64,000 nt of DNA from Bordetella parapertussis (lineage in GTDB: Bacteria > Pseudomonadota > Gammaproteobacteria > Burkholderiales > SG8-41). The stretch covers positions 124,001 through 188,000 of the forward strand of contig CAMCYP010000002.1 of the NCBI GenBank assembly GCA_945885345.1, written 5' to 3'. Both the position numbers and the translations under genes were made by a program. A model generated the notes under the pieces. The model was not told where the DNA came from. It saw only the letters and a program-made list of their open reading frames with translations, and did not search any database. This document shows positions 17,180-26,653 of this stretch, piece after piece (the first letter of the stretch is position 1; each line of letters starts with the position of its first letter).

Positions 17180-18214
17180 TCAGTTCATCAACAGCGCAGC
17201 CCTGCCGGCAATCGATCCGGTTTCCAGCTGCTGGTGTACGGCCTCGGCTTCCGCCAGCGGCACCTTTTCAGTGACCAGCGGCCACAGATCACCGCGCGCC
17301 ACCAGATCGAGTGACTCTGAAACTTCCTGCTTGGTCGCGTAACGACTGCCCATGATTTCAATTTCCTTGCGCATGATCGCCGGCCCGTCGGCATCGAAAC
17401 GTTCGCTGTTGCCCGCCAGCAGCACCAGACGCCCGCCCTTGTTGAGCCCGCCAATGGCGGATTCGATGCTCTGTTTGGTGCAGATGAAGTCGAACACGAC
17501 ATCAACGCCCCGCCCTGCGGTCATGTCCTGCAACTGCTGACTGACTTTGCCGTCGGACGCGTCGATGGTGGCGTCGGCACCGGACTTGAGGCAGGTTTCG
17601 AATTTGGCGGCCTTGGTATCTACCGCAATGATTTTGCGCGCGTGCGCCCAGCGCGCCACCATCAGCATATGCACGCCCAGTCCGCCGCCGGCGCCGATCA
17701 CGGCAACAGTATCCGAGGGCGCAACCCGCGCCTTGCGCGTGACCTTGAGCGGCGTGGCGATGGCGTCACAGATCACGCCGATTTCGGCGGGATGTTTTTT
17801 CCAGTCCATACCCTCGGGCAGTTTGATGAAATTCGGCGCCGGCAGCTTGATGTATTCGGCGTAACCGCCGTCGATCTCGCGCCCGACGAAGCCGCCGAAG
17901 TTGTCGCACAGGGTTTCACGGTTGATGCGGCACCAGTAACAATGGCCGCAGGTCAGGTAAAAGTACGCCGTCACGGCATCGCCGGCCTTGAGGCTGGTGA
18001 CACCGGCACCGGTGGCGACAATCTCGGCGGTGATTTCATGGCCGAGGATGCGCGGATACTGAATAGGCACACGGCCAGCACGGGCATGATGGACCGTGAG
18101 CCCGGCACCGCAGGCGAGCACGCGGGCCACGGCTTCGCCCGGACCCGGCACCGGATCAGGCACGGTGTCCAGTACAAGCGCTTGATTTTTCCCTTTCAGC
18201 AACATGGCTTTCAC
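17180..18214 (-). CDS. Zinc-dependent alcohol dehydrogenase family protein
   Basis: A 344-residue medium-chain dehydrogenase. ILGHEITAEIVATG carries the GHE zinc motif. The structural zinc region CGHCYWCRINRETLC has the four-cysteine pattern. The cofactor-binding turn is VIGAGGGLGVHML, followed by an acidic residue (IAVD), suggesting NAD. The usual catalytic cysteine region reads LACGAGLTVHH. The gene is divergent from uvrA with a 120-base gap and 75 bases from its downstream neighbour's strand mate on the same strand. Alcohol or sugar-alcohol oxidation is likely; the actual substrate is not evident. Confidence 0.88.
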   Translation of the reverse strand: MKAMLLKGKNQALVLDTVPDPVPGPGEAVARVLACGAGLTVHHARAGRVPIQYPRILGHEITAEIVATGAGVTSLKAGDAVTAYFYLTCGHCYWCRINRETLCDNFGGFVGREIDGGYAEYIKLPAPNFIKLPEGMDWKKHPAEIGVICDAIATPLKVTRKARVAPSDTVAVIGAGGGLGVHMLMVARWAHARKIIAVDTKAAKFETCLKSGADATIDASDGKVSQQLQDMTAGRGVDVVFDFICTKQSIESAIGGLNKGGRLVLLAGNSERFDADGPAIMRKEIEIMGSRYATKQEVSESLDLVARGDLWPLVTEKVPLAEAEAVHQQLETGSIAGRAALLMN

Positions 18215-18334
18215 GTGCCGTCCTCCCTTGTGCCAAATCTTACACCGCGGATGTGCCCCCCTATGCTGTGTGCGCCGGTAAAATTGCGTTTTGACGCTGC
18301 AAGCCCGCGGCGCATCGCAGTCTTCCGGAATTCC

Positions 18335-21300
18335 ATGCCTGATACACCCGCCCGTCCGCCCCGCGACGCCATCCTGATCCGCGGTGCGCGCCAGAACAAT
18401 CTGAAAAACCTGTCGCTTGATTTACCGCTGAACGAGCTGATCGTGGTCACCGGTGTCTCCGGCAGCGGAAAATCCTCGCTGGTGTTCGACACGCTGTATG
18501 CCGAGGGTCAGCGGCGCTACGTCGAGACATTTTCGCCGTACGCGCGCCAGTTCCTCGATCGCCAGGACCGACCGCAGGTCGACAGCATCGACGGCATACC
18601 GCCGGCCATCGCCATCGATCAGGTCAATCCGGTGCGCACCTCGCGTTCGACCGTGGGCACGATGACGGAGCTCAACGACCATTTGAAACTGTTGTTTGCC
18701 CGCGCCGCGCATCTGCATTGCCGGAATTGTGGCGCACAGGTGGTGCGCGATACACCGCAAACGATTTTTGATGCGATGACCGCGCGCGCCAAAGACGCCG
18801 GCGATCCGCGGCTGGCGATTGCCTTCCCGGTGCCGGTGCCGGCGAACTTCAAGGCCGATGAGGTCAAGGCGCTGCTCACTGCACAGGGTTACACGCGCTT
18901 CCTCACTGAAAGCAAAGATCATTTCGAAGTGGTGCAGGACCGGCTGCGCGCGGGCAGCGCGGAACGCGGCCGCGTGATCGAAGCGCTGGAAGCCGCGCTG
19001 AAAACCGGCCAGGGCCGCGTTAATGTGCATGTGCTTGAAGAAGTGGCTCCCCCCCGCCTTGTCCCTCCCCACCAGGGGGAGGGAATCACAAACCGAAACT
19101 CCGCCACTACGACTGTGGGCGCGGTGTGGCGCTACTCATCGAACCTGCATTGCGCTGAATGCGACATTTCTTACACCGAGCCGAATCCGAGCCTGTTTTC
19201 CTTCAACTCGCCGCTGGGCGCCTGCGACACCTGTCGCGGCTTTGGCCGGGTCATCGGTCTCGATTACGGACTGGTGATCCCGGACGAATCGAAATCGCTG
19301 CGCGACGGTGCGATCAAGCCGTGGCAGACGCCGTCGAACAAGGAATGTCAGGATGACTTGATCAAGTACGCGCGCCTGCGCGGCATCCCGCTGGACAAAC
19401 CCTGGCGCGAAATGTCGGCCAAGGAAAAACGCTGGGTGCTCGACGGCGAACCGGAATGGGTGAGTTGGCGCAAATCCTGGCCGGGCGTGTGGTACGGCGT
19501 CGGCCGGTTTTTCAAATGGCTGGAAACCAAGTCGTACAAAATGCATGTGCGGGTACTGCTGTCCAAGTACCGCGCCTATACCGAATGCACTGCCTGCGGC
19601 GGCGCAAGGCTGAAAACGGATGCGCTGCTGTGGCGCGTCGGCTCTGCTGAAAATGCCAAAACGACATTAGGGACGCGCACCCGCTACAAACCGCTGGGCG
19701 TGAATTTCAGCGATGAACGGCTCGCTGCCCTGCCCGGGCTGACGCTGCACGATGTGGTGTTGCTGCCGCTGGAACGAACAAAGCTATTTTTCGCCGCGCT
19801 GGAACTGCCGGCGCCGCTGGATGAAGCGACTGACATGCTGGTCGGTGAAATCCGTACCCGGCTCGATTACCTGAACCAGGTCGGCCTCGGTTACCTGACG
19901 CTGGATCGCCAGTCGCGCACGCTCTCCGGCGGCGAAGTGCAACGGATCAACCTGACCACCGCGTTGGGCACGTCCCTGGTCAACACGCTGTTTGTGCTGG
20001 ATGAACCGTCGATCGGTCTGCACCCGCGCGACATGGGTCGCGTGATCGGTGTCATGCACAAGCTGCGCAATGCCGGCAATTCACTGGTGGTGGTGGAACA
20101 CGATCCGCAGGTCATGCTCGCCGCCGACCGCATTCTCGACATCGGCCCCGGCCCCGGCTCGCGCGGTGGCGAAATCGTCGGCTTCGACACCCCGGCGCGG
20201 ATCATGGGTACCAAGGATTCGATCACCGGGCGTTATCTGTCGGGAGAGTTGCGTGCGGCCGGTTATGACGCGCCCCGCGTGCCGACCAAAAATACTGCGC
20301 AACTGCGGCTGCGCGGCGTCACTGAACACAATCTGAAAAACGTTGATGTCGATTTCCCGCTGGGGCGGCTGACCTGCATCACCGGCGTCTCGGGTTCGGG
20401 CAAGTCGACGCTGGTGCAGGACGTGTTGTATGCCGCGCTGCGCAAGGCACTGGGCAAACCGACGGAAGCGCCGGGCAAACACGACGGACTCTACGGCGCG
20501 GATCACATCAGCGATGTAGTGATGGTTGACCAGTCCTCCATCGGACGCACCACGCGCTCGAACCCGGCCAGTTATGTCGGCGCCTTCGACGCCATCCGCA
20601 GCCGCTTCTCGTCAGCACCGCTGGCACAGTCTCGCGGCTACACCGCAGGCACCTTCAGTTTCAACTCCGGCACCGGCCGCTGCCCGACCTGCAGCGGCAA
20701 CGGTTTTGAGCATGTCGAGATGCAATTCCTGTCCGACGTTTATTTGCGCTGCCCGGACTGCGATGGCCGGCGTTATCGCGCCGAGGTGCTGGAAATCACC
20801 GTCGACGGCAAATCGATCGCTGATGTGCTCGAACTGACCGTCGCCGATGCGCTGGCCTTTTTCAACCACGCACCGGACATTGCCCGCGTACTGCAGCCGC
20901 TGACGGATGTCGGCCTCGACTACCTTAAGCTCGGCCAGCCGGTACCGACGCTGTCGGGCGGCGAAGCGCAGCGGTTGAAACTCGCAGGTTTTCTCGCCGA
21001 AGCGGCGCAGAGCGGGCGCAATGCCGTCGGCAGCAAAGGCACGCTGTTCCTGTTTGACGAACCAACCACGGGACTGCATTTCGACGATGTGCGCAAACTG
21101 CTGGGCGCCTTCCGCAAGCTGATTGCCGCCGGCCATTCGCTGATCGTCATCGAACATAATCTCGACGTGATCCGCGCTGCCGACTGGATCATCGACCTCG
21201 GCCCCGAGGGCGGGGACGCCGGCGGCGAACTGCTGTGTACGGGTACGCCGGACACTGTCGCTGCACACCAGACATCACATACCGGGAAAGCCTTGCGCGA

Positions 21301-24115
21301 CTACGCCGCGTCGCTGGGTGCTCCGGTCCAGCCGCAACCTTTGCCAATGACGGCATCGCGCAACGGCAACAACATCAGCGTCAGCCACGCCCGCGAACAC
21401 AATCTGCAAAACATCAGCGTCGACATCCCGCGCGGCAAATTCACGGTGGTCACGGGCGTATCGGGCAGCGGCAAATCCACGCTGGCCTTCGACATCGTAT
21501 TCGCCGAGGGCCAGCGGCGTTACCTTGAGTCATTAAATGCCTACGCCCGCCAGTTCGTACAGGCCGCGGCGCGGCCCGACGTCGATGCGATTTACGGCAT
21601 CCCGCCGACGGTCGCCATCGAGCAGCGCACCAGCCGCGGCGGCCGGCGCAGCACGGTGGCGACGCTGACCGAGATTTACCATTTCCTCCGCCTGCTCTAC
21701 GTCAAACTCGGCACCCAGTACTGCCCGGACTGCGATGTCGCGATTGAGCCGCAGAGTATCGACCAGATCACTGCGCGCATCATGAAGCAGTACCGCAACG
21801 ACCGCATCGGCCTGCTGGCCCCCCTGGTGGTCAACCGCAAGGGCTATTACACCGACCTCGCGAAGTGGGCTGCGGGCAAGGGTTACACCCATCTGCGGGT
21901 CGATGGCGAATTCATTCCCACGTCGCCATGGCCGCGACTGGCACGGTTCAAGGAACACAGCATTGAACTGCCTGTCGCCGATATTCGCGTCACGCCGGAA
22001 AACGAAGCCGCGCTGCGTGCCGGACTGGCGACTGCGCTGGAACATGGCAAGGGCATCGTGCAGGTGCTGGGCGGGCTCGACACGCTGGCCGAGGCGATGG
22101 CAAAAAAGGATGCGCGCCGCATCAGGCTGACCGAAGTCGTTTATTCGATCAAGCGTGCCTGCCCGTCCTGCAACAAGAGTTTTCCCGAGCTCGACCCGCG
22201 CCTGTTTTCGTACAACTCCAAACACGGCTGGTGCCCATCCTGTTTCGGCACCGGCCTGACGCTGGAAAAAATCGACTGGGACGAAGAGCGCGAAAAAACC
22301 GGCACCGAAGAACACGTGCTGGATTCCTGGCTGAACTGGCTGGAAGTCGACGAGCCCTGCCCGGCCTGCGACGGCCAGCGGCTGAATCCGACCGCTCTGG
22401 CCGTGCGTTACCGCAAACGCTCGATTGCCGCGCTGGCTGCATTGCCTGTGGCAAAACTCGCGCGTGAATTCACCGATGTGTCCTTCAGCGGCCGTGAGGC
22501 CGCGATTGCGCGTGACATCGTCACGGAGATCCGCAGCCGGCTGAGTTTCCTTGATGAAGTCGGCCTGGGGTATCTGGCGCTGGATCGTGCCGCACCGACC
22601 CTGTCCGGTGGTGAAGCCCAGCGCATCCGCCTCGCGGCACAACTCGGATCGAATCTGCGCGGCGTCGCCTACATCCTCGATGAACCGACCATCGGCCTGC
22701 ATCCGCGCGACAACCGCATCCTGCTCGACACGCTGGCAAAACTGCAGACGAAGGGTAATACCCTGATTGTCGTCGAACACGATGAAGACACCATCCGCCG
22801 CGCCGACCATGTGATCGACCTCGGCCCCGGTGCGGGACGCCGCGGCGGCCATGTCGTTGCTGCAGGTACGGCTGCCGAACTGCAGGCGAATCCGCAGTCG
22901 GTCACCGGCCGCCTGCTCGCCAAGCCGCTGCAGCACCCGCTGCATCCGCCGCGACGCGTCGACAACAGCACGCCGTCGCTGTATGTGCGCGAAGCGCAGC
23001 TGCACAACCTGCAGCGCGTGACTGCGCGCGTGCCGCTGGGACGATTGACGGTGATTACCGGCGTATCAGGATCTGGCAAATCGACACTGGCGCGCGATGT
23101 GCTGCATGCCAACCTTGTGCGCCTGGTCAACAACAAGTCAAAATCACCAATAAAAACAATTGGTTGTAAAGAAATTACGGGCTGGGAAGCGGTAGGCCGC
23201 GTGCTGGAGGTCGACCAGACACCTATCGGCAAGACACCGCGCTCCTGTCCCGCCACCTATGTCGGTTTCTGGGACACCATCCGCCGCCTCTACGCGGAAG
23301 CGCCGGAAGCGCGCATGCGCGGCTACACCGCAAGCCGCTTCTCCTTCAACACCAAGGGTGGACGTTGCGAAGCCTGCGAAGGCCAGGGCGTGCAGAAAAT
23401 CGAAATGAGTTTCCTGCCCGATGTGAAAGTGCCTTGCGACGTCTGCAATGGTGCGCGATTTGATACGGAAACGCTGGCGGTGCGGTTCAAGAACAAGTCA
23501 ATTGGTGATGTACTGGCGATGAGCGTCGACGACGCAGTGGATTTTTTCGCCGCACATCCCGCGATTCACCACACGCTGCGACTGCTGCAGGATGTCGGTC
23601 TCGGTTACCTGACGCTGGGCCAGCAAAGCCCGACGCTGTCCGGCGGCGAAGCGCAGCGCATCAAGCTGGTCACCGAACTGGCCAAGGTAAAGCCGTCCCT
23701 CATCCCTGACCCTTCCCCCGGAGGGGGAAGGGAAACATTAGCCTCCCCTCTCCCCCCGGGAGAGGGGCCGGGGGTGAGGGACGGACGAGCCGGAGGGCGG
23801 CCGGGCCGGGCCGGCGCACAGAAACGTACCCTGTATGTACTCGACGAACCGACCGTCGGCCTGCACATGGCGGATGTCGAAAAACTGATCCATGTACTGC
23901 ACCGTCTGGTCGATGCCGGCAACTCGGTGGTGGTGATCGAACACAACCTCGATGTAATGGCCGAAGCTGACTGGATCATCGACCTCGGACCCGAAGGCGG
24001 CGACGGCGGCGGACGTATCGTGGCCGAAGGCCCGGCCGCACAGATCGGCAAAAAATCCGCGCGTTCGCACACCGCGCGCATCCTTGGCGAATTCCTGCAG
24101 GAACGTGGCACATGA
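18335..24115 (+). CDS. uvrA: Tandem double-length UvrA excinuclease subunit
   Basis: A 1926-residue protein made of two UvrA units in one chain. A canonical UvrA is about 940 residues. UvrA is the damage-recognition ATPase of nucleotide excision repair. Four Walker A motifs (GVSGSGKS) begin at residues 40, 684, 1041 and 1576, each followed by a signature (LSGGE) and a Walker B (DEP). Zinc-finger pairs such as CDTCRGFG, CPTCSGNGFEH, CPSCFGTG and CEACEGQG are present in both halves. Double-length UvrA proteins occur in Burkholderiales and are probably additional to a normal UvrA elsewhere. Two stretches of palindromic repeat DNA are translated within it (near residues 243-250 and 1788-1816). 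The start is the ATG before PDTPARPPRD; an open frame continues upstream but overlaps the divergent gene. Confidence 0.9.
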   Translation: MPDTPARPPRDAILIRGARQNNLKNLSLDLPLNELIVVTGVSGSGKSSLVFDTLYAEGQRRYVETFSPYARQFLDRQDRPQVDSIDGIPPAIAIDQVNPVRTSRSTVGTMTELNDHLKLLFARAAHLHCRNCGAQVVRDTPQTIFDAMTARAKDAGDPRLAIAFPVPVPANFKADEVKALLTAQGYTRFLTESKDHFEVVQDRLRAGSAERGRVIEALEAALKTGQGRVNVHVLEEVAPPRLVPPHQGEGITNRNSATTTVGAVWRYSSNLHCAECDISYTEPNPSLFSFNSPLGACDTCRGFGRVIGLDYGLVIPDESKSLRDGAIKPWQTPSNKECQDDLIKYARLRGIPLDKPWREMSAKEKRWVLDGEPEWVSWRKSWPGVWYGVGRFFKWLETKSYKMHVRVLLSKYRAYTECTACGGARLKTDALLWRVGSAENAKTTLGTRTRYKPLGVNFSDERLAALPGLTLHDVVLLPLERTKLFFAALELPAPLDEATDMLVGEIRTRLDYLNQVGLGYLTLDRQSRTLSGGEVQRINLTTALGTSLVNTLFVLDEPSIGLHPRDMGRVIGVMHKLRNAGNSLVVVEHDPQVMLAADRILDIGPGPGSRGGEIVGFDTPARIMGTKDSITGRYLSGELRAAGYDAPRVPTKNTAQLRLRGVTEHNLKNVDVDFPLGRLTCITGVSGSGKSTLVQDVLYAALRKALGKPTEAPGKHDGLYGADHISDVVMVDQSSIGRTTRSNPASYVGAFDAIRSRFSSAPLAQSRGYTAGTFSFNSGTGRCPTCSGNGFEHVEMQFLSDVYLRCPDCDGRRYRAEVLEITVDGKSIADVLELTVADALAFFNHAPDIARVLQPLTDVGLDYLKLGQPVPTLSGGEAQRLKLAGFLAEAAQSGRNAVGSKGTLFLFDEPTTGLHFDDVRKLLGAFRKLIAAGHSLIVIEHNLDVIRAADWIIDLGPEGGDAGGELLCTGTPDTVAAHQTSHTGKALRDYAASLGAPVQPQPLPMTASRNGNNISVSHAREHNLQNISVDIPRGKFTVVTGVSGSGKSTLAFDIVFAEGQRRYLESLNAYARQFVQAAARPDVDAIYGIPPTVAIEQRTSRGGRRSTVATLTEIYHFLRLLYVKLGTQYCPDCDVAIEPQSIDQITARIMKQYRNDRIGLLAPLVVNRKGYYTDLAKWAAGKGYTHLRVDGEFIPTSPWPRLARFKEHSIELPVADIRVTPENEAALRAGLATALEHGKGIVQVLGGLDTLAEAMAKKDARRIRLTEVVYSIKRACPSCNKSFPELDPRLFSYNSKHGWCPSCFGTGLTLEKIDWDEEREKTGTEEHVLDSWLNWLEVDEPCPACDGQRLNPTALAVRYRKRSIAALAALPVAKLAREFTDVSFSGREAAIARDIVTEIRSRLSFLDEVGLGYLALDRAAPTLSGGEAQRIRLAAQLGSNLRGVAYILDEPTIGLHPRDNRILLDTLAKLQTKGNTLIVVEHDEDTIRRADHVIDLGPGAGRRGGHVVAAGTAAELQANPQSVTGRLLAKPLQHPLHPPRRVDNSTPSLYVREAQLHNLQRVTARVPLGRLTVITGVSGSGKSTLARDVLHANLVRLVNNKSKSPIKTIGCKEITGWEAVGRVLEVDQTPIGKTPRSCPATYVGFWDTIRRLYAEAPEARMRGYTASRFSFNTKGGRCEACEGQGVQKIEMSFLPDVKVPCDVCNGARFDTETLAVRFKNKSIGDVLAMSVDDAVDFFAAHPAIHHTLRLLQDVGLGYLTLGQQSPTLSGGEAQRIKLVTELAKVKPSLIPDPSPGGGRETLASPLPPGEGPGVRDGRAGGRPGRAGAQKRTLYVLDEPTVGLHMADVEKLIHVLHRLVDAGNSVVVIEHNLDVMAEADWIIDLGPEGGDGGGRIVAEGPAAQIGKKSARSHTARILGEFLQERGT
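19062..19084. repeat. Palindromic repeat inside uvrA, short copy
   Basis: A 9-bp perfect inverted repeat (19062-19070 with 19076-19084) of CCCTCCCC type. It encodes part of an insert (PPRLVPPHQGEGITNR) not expected in UvrA, just before the conserved WRYSSNLHCAECD. It looks like half of the larger palindromic element at 23695-23782. Confidence 0.7.
23695..23782. repeat. Palindromic (REP/BIME-like) element translated inside uvrA
   Basis: An 88-base block made of two perfect 10-bp hairpins (23710-23732 and 23745-23767), enclosed by complementary 8-base ends (23695-23702 with 23775-23782). Its translation, containing PSLIPDPSPGGG and SPLPPGEGPGVRDG, has the composition typical of intergenic palindromic repeats and not of UvrA. 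It lies between the fourth ABC signature (LSGGEAQR) and Walker B (LYVLDEPT), a surface loop. The uvrA frame is kept through it. Confidence 0.85.
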
Positions 24116-24189
24116 CCGGATATCCGCTCATTTCGCAGCGCAGGCGCAGTCTATAATCAAAACTCCACCGCTCTCAGCATCAAACTGCC

Positions 24190-25056
24190 GTGATCAAGCA
24201 AATCTTAAAAGCGCATACCAAGGACCTGGGCGACGGTTTCGAAGTACGGCGCCTGCTGCCTGCGGCGACGCGCAAGATGGTCGGTCCATTTATTTTTTTC
24301 GACCACATGGGGCCGGTCAACTTCACCCCGGGCCGCGCCATCGACGTGCGCCCGCATCCGCACATCGGTCTGGCCACGGTAACCTATCTGTTCGAGGGCG
24401 CGATCATGCATCGCGACAGTCTCGGTTACGAACAACGCATCACTCCCGGCGACGTCAACTGGATGACCGCCGGCCACGGCATCGTACATTCGGAACGCAG
24501 CCCTGATGACGAACGCGGAAAAACACGCGGCCTGCATGGCATCCAGACCTGGATTGCGCTGCCGATCATCGACGAGCGCACCGATCCCGCCTTTGCCCAC
24601 CATCCCGCGGCCACGCTGCCGGTCAAACAATGGCCGAACGCGGAGCTGCGCCTGATTGCCGGCTCTGGCTGGGGGCTGCAGGCACCGGTCAAAACCTTCT
24701 CGCCGATGTTCTACGGCGCCATCACCACCAGCGGCGCGGCCGAGTTTGAACTGCCGGCGGAGCACGCCGAACGCGCAATCTATGTTGTTGATGGTGACGT
24801 CAGCGTCGGCGGTAGCGTCATCACGGCCCACACGGTCGCCGTATTCGAGGCCGGCACACCGGTGATTGTGAACACCGGCGCCGCCGCGCGCATCATGGCG
24901 TTCGGCGGGGCTGCAATGGACGGCGACCGCTTTATTTCCTGGAATTTTGTCGCCAGCAGCAAAGAACTGATCGAAGACGCGCGCAATCGCTGGCACGAAC
25001 AGCGTTTCCCCGGCGTGCCCGGCGAAACCGAATTCATTCCCCTGCCTGAGCGGTAA
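24190..25056 (+). CDS. Pirin family protein
   Basis: A 288-residue bicupin of the pirin family. The metal-binding pattern of the first cupin is visible in RPHPHIGLATVTYLFEG and HRDS, with a later HGIVHSER. Some bacterial pirins have quercetin 2,3-dioxygenase activity and others modulate enzymes by direct binding; the sequence does not decide. The start is GTG, and a TATAAT box at 24152-24157 lies 33 bases upstream, so the gene probably has its own promoter after uvrA. PdxH follows after a short gap. Confidence 0.92.
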   Translation: MIKQILKAHTKDLGDGFEVRRLLPAATRKMVGPFIFFDHMGPVNFTPGRAIDVRPHPHIGLATVTYLFEGAIMHRDSLGYEQRITPGDVNWMTAGHGIVHSERSPDDERGKTRGLHGIQTWIALPIIDERTDPAFAHHPAATLPVKQWPNAELRLIAGSGWGLQAPVKTFSPMFYGAITTSGAAEFELPAEHAERAIYVVDGDVSVGGSVITAHTVAVFEAGTPVIVNTGAAARIMAFGGAAMDGDRFISWNFVASSKELIEDARNRWHEQRFPGVPGETEFIPLPER

Positions 25057-25089
25057 AATCCCTTGACCACTACCCACCCGGGAGCTTCC

Positions 25090-25722
25090 TTGAGTTTAGC
25101 CACGATGCGCAACGAATACATGCGCGCCAGCCTGGATGAGGTTGATGCCGCCGCCGATCCGTTTGCGCAATTCCAGCGCTGGTTCGATGAAGCGGTGCGC
25201 GCCGAACTGCCGACACCGAATGCAATGACGCTGGCCACCGTGGCCGCCGACGGCGTGCCGGGCGCGCGCATCGTGCTGCTCAAAGGCGCAGATCCGCAGG
25301 GTTTCGTGTTTTACACCAACTACCAGAGCCGCAAGGGTCGCGAACTCGCGGCCAATCCACGCGCGGCACTGGTGTTCCACTGGATCGAGCTTGAGCGTGA
25401 AGTGCGCATTGAAGGCGCGGTTGAAAAAACCAGTGCCGCGGAATCCGATGAGTATTTTTCCAGCCGGCCCCTGGGCAGCCGCCACGCCGCCATTGCATCC
25501 CCCCAAAGCAGCGTGGTCGCCAATCGCGCCGCACTCGAAACCCGTTTTGCCGAAGTCGTAAAAAAACAGGGCGATACACCTGCGCGCCCCGCGCACTGGG
25601 GTGGCTACAGGTTAAACCCGATAGTGGTGGAATTCTGGCAGGGCCGACGCAACCGTCTGCACGACCGCTTGCTTTATACTCGCGCCAATGCGCGCTGGAG
25701 TATCAGCCGCCTGGCGCCCTGA
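25090..25722 (+). CDS. pdxH: Pyridoxamine 5'-phosphate oxidase
   Basis: An FMN enzyme that oxidises pyridoxamine or pyridoxine 5'-phosphate to pyridoxal 5'-phosphate. Family blocks are in order: [60 protein letters not shown], and the C-terminal [20 protein letters not shown]. The chosen start is a TTG with GGGAG 5 bases upstream, giving 210 residues. A TTG at 25063 and an ATG at 25105 are alternatives. The stop lies inside the next gene's possible first codons. It is cytoplasmic and belongs to vitamin B6 salvage. Confidence 0.93.
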   Translation: MSLATMRNEYMRASLDEVDAAADPFAQFQRWFDEAVRAELPTPNAMTLATVAADGVPGARIVLLKGADPQGFVFYTNYQSRKGRELAANPRAALVFHWIELEREVRIEGAVEKTSAAESDEYFSSRPLGSRHAAIASPQSSVVANRAALETRFAEVVKKQGDTPARPAHWGGYRLNPIVVEFWQGRRNRLHDRLLYTRANARWSISRLAP

Positions 25723-26653
25723 TCTGCGCCACGCACGAGCCCTCCGCTTGCCTGCTCCGCTTTCCGCGCGCACTTACGAATCCCTGCTGGCCTGGTATTT
25801 CGTCTCGATCTGGGGCTCCGGCTTCATTGCCACCAAGATCGGCCTGCAGCATGCGGCCCCGTTTACTTTCCTCACGCTGCGTTTTGCCTTCGGCATCCTG
25901 TGCCTGATCCCGATTGTCCTGATTTACAAACCACGCTGGCCTGAACAGCGCAGCGATTACGGCCACATTCTTGTCGCCGGTCTGCTGATGCACACCGTGC
26001 ACCTCGGCGGCAGCCATTACACGCAATATCTCGGCATGTCGGCAGGTATCACGGCCGTACTGCTGTCGATCCAGCCGCTGCTGACCGCAGTGATCGCCGG
26101 GCGCTGGATGGGCGAACGCACGGAGCCGCGGCAATGGCTGGGCATCGCCATCGGGCTGGCCGGCGTGACACTGATCGTCTGGCACAAAATCGATGTGCGT
26201 GAAGCCACGCTGGGCGCGCTGCTGGCGGTGACGGTGTCGCTGTTCGGCGTGACCGCTGGTACGCTCTACCAGCGCGTATTCTGTCCGGCAGTCGACCTGC
26301 GTGCAGCGGCTTTGATCCAGTTCGCCGGCAACCTCATTGTGCTGGCCCCGCTGGCGTGGTGGGTCGAGGGCGCAGCGGTGCAATGGTCGTGGACGCTCGC
26401 TGCGGTCATCGTCTTCCTGGTGATCTGTGCGTCGATACTCGCCGTCAACGCGCTGCATACGCTGATGCGGCGCGGCCAGGCGACGCGGGTCACCAGCCTG
26501 ATTTACCTGACGCCGATTTTTGCGGTAGTGCTGGAACTGGCCGTATTCGGCGTGGTGCCGACGGCGATTTCTCTGGTTGGCATTGTCATCACCTGCCTCG
26601 GCGTCGCCCTGGTGTCGTGGCGGCGGCAACCCTCCCTGAAAGCCGCGCCATGA
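25688..26653 (+). CDS. EamA/DMT-family membrane transporter
   Basis: A drug/metabolite transporter superfamily protein of up to 321 residues with about ten hydrophobic helices arranged as two EamA repeats ([20 protein letters not shown] in the first, [20 protein letters not shown] in the second). The ATG at 25688 overlaps pdxH by 35 bases and gives an arginine-rich N-terminal extension. A TTG at 25748 would begin directly before the first helix and is quite possible. The stop codon overlaps the start of the following MFS gene (ATGA), so the two transporters are translationally coupled. The substrate is unknown; metabolite export is typical. Confidence 0.87.
   Translation: MRAGVSAAWRPDLRHARALRLPAPLSARTYESLLAWYFVSIWGSGFIATKIGLQHAAPFTFLTLRFAFGILCLIPIVLIYKPRWPEQRSDYGHILVAGLLMHTVHLGGSHYTQYLGMSAGITAVLLSIQPLLTAVIAGRWMGERTEPRQWLGIAIGLAGVTLIVWHKIDVREATLGALLAVTVSLFGVTAGTLYQRVFCPAVDLRAAALIQFAGNLIVLAPLAWWVEGAAVQWSWTLAAVIVFLVICASILAVNALHTLMRRGQATRVTSLIYLTPIFAVVLELAVFGVVPTAISLVGIVITCLGVALVSWRRQPSLKAAP

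Noticed and set aside
17642-18334. Upstream extension of the uvrA frame by 231 codons
   Set aside because: It is antisense to the alcohol dehydrogenase gene; the UvrA homology begins right after the ATG at 18335.
21533-23005. A 490-codon open frame on the - strand opposite uvrA
   Set aside because: It mirrors the uvrA codons, has no recognisable motif and no ribosome binding site, and is typical of antisense frames in GC-rich genes.
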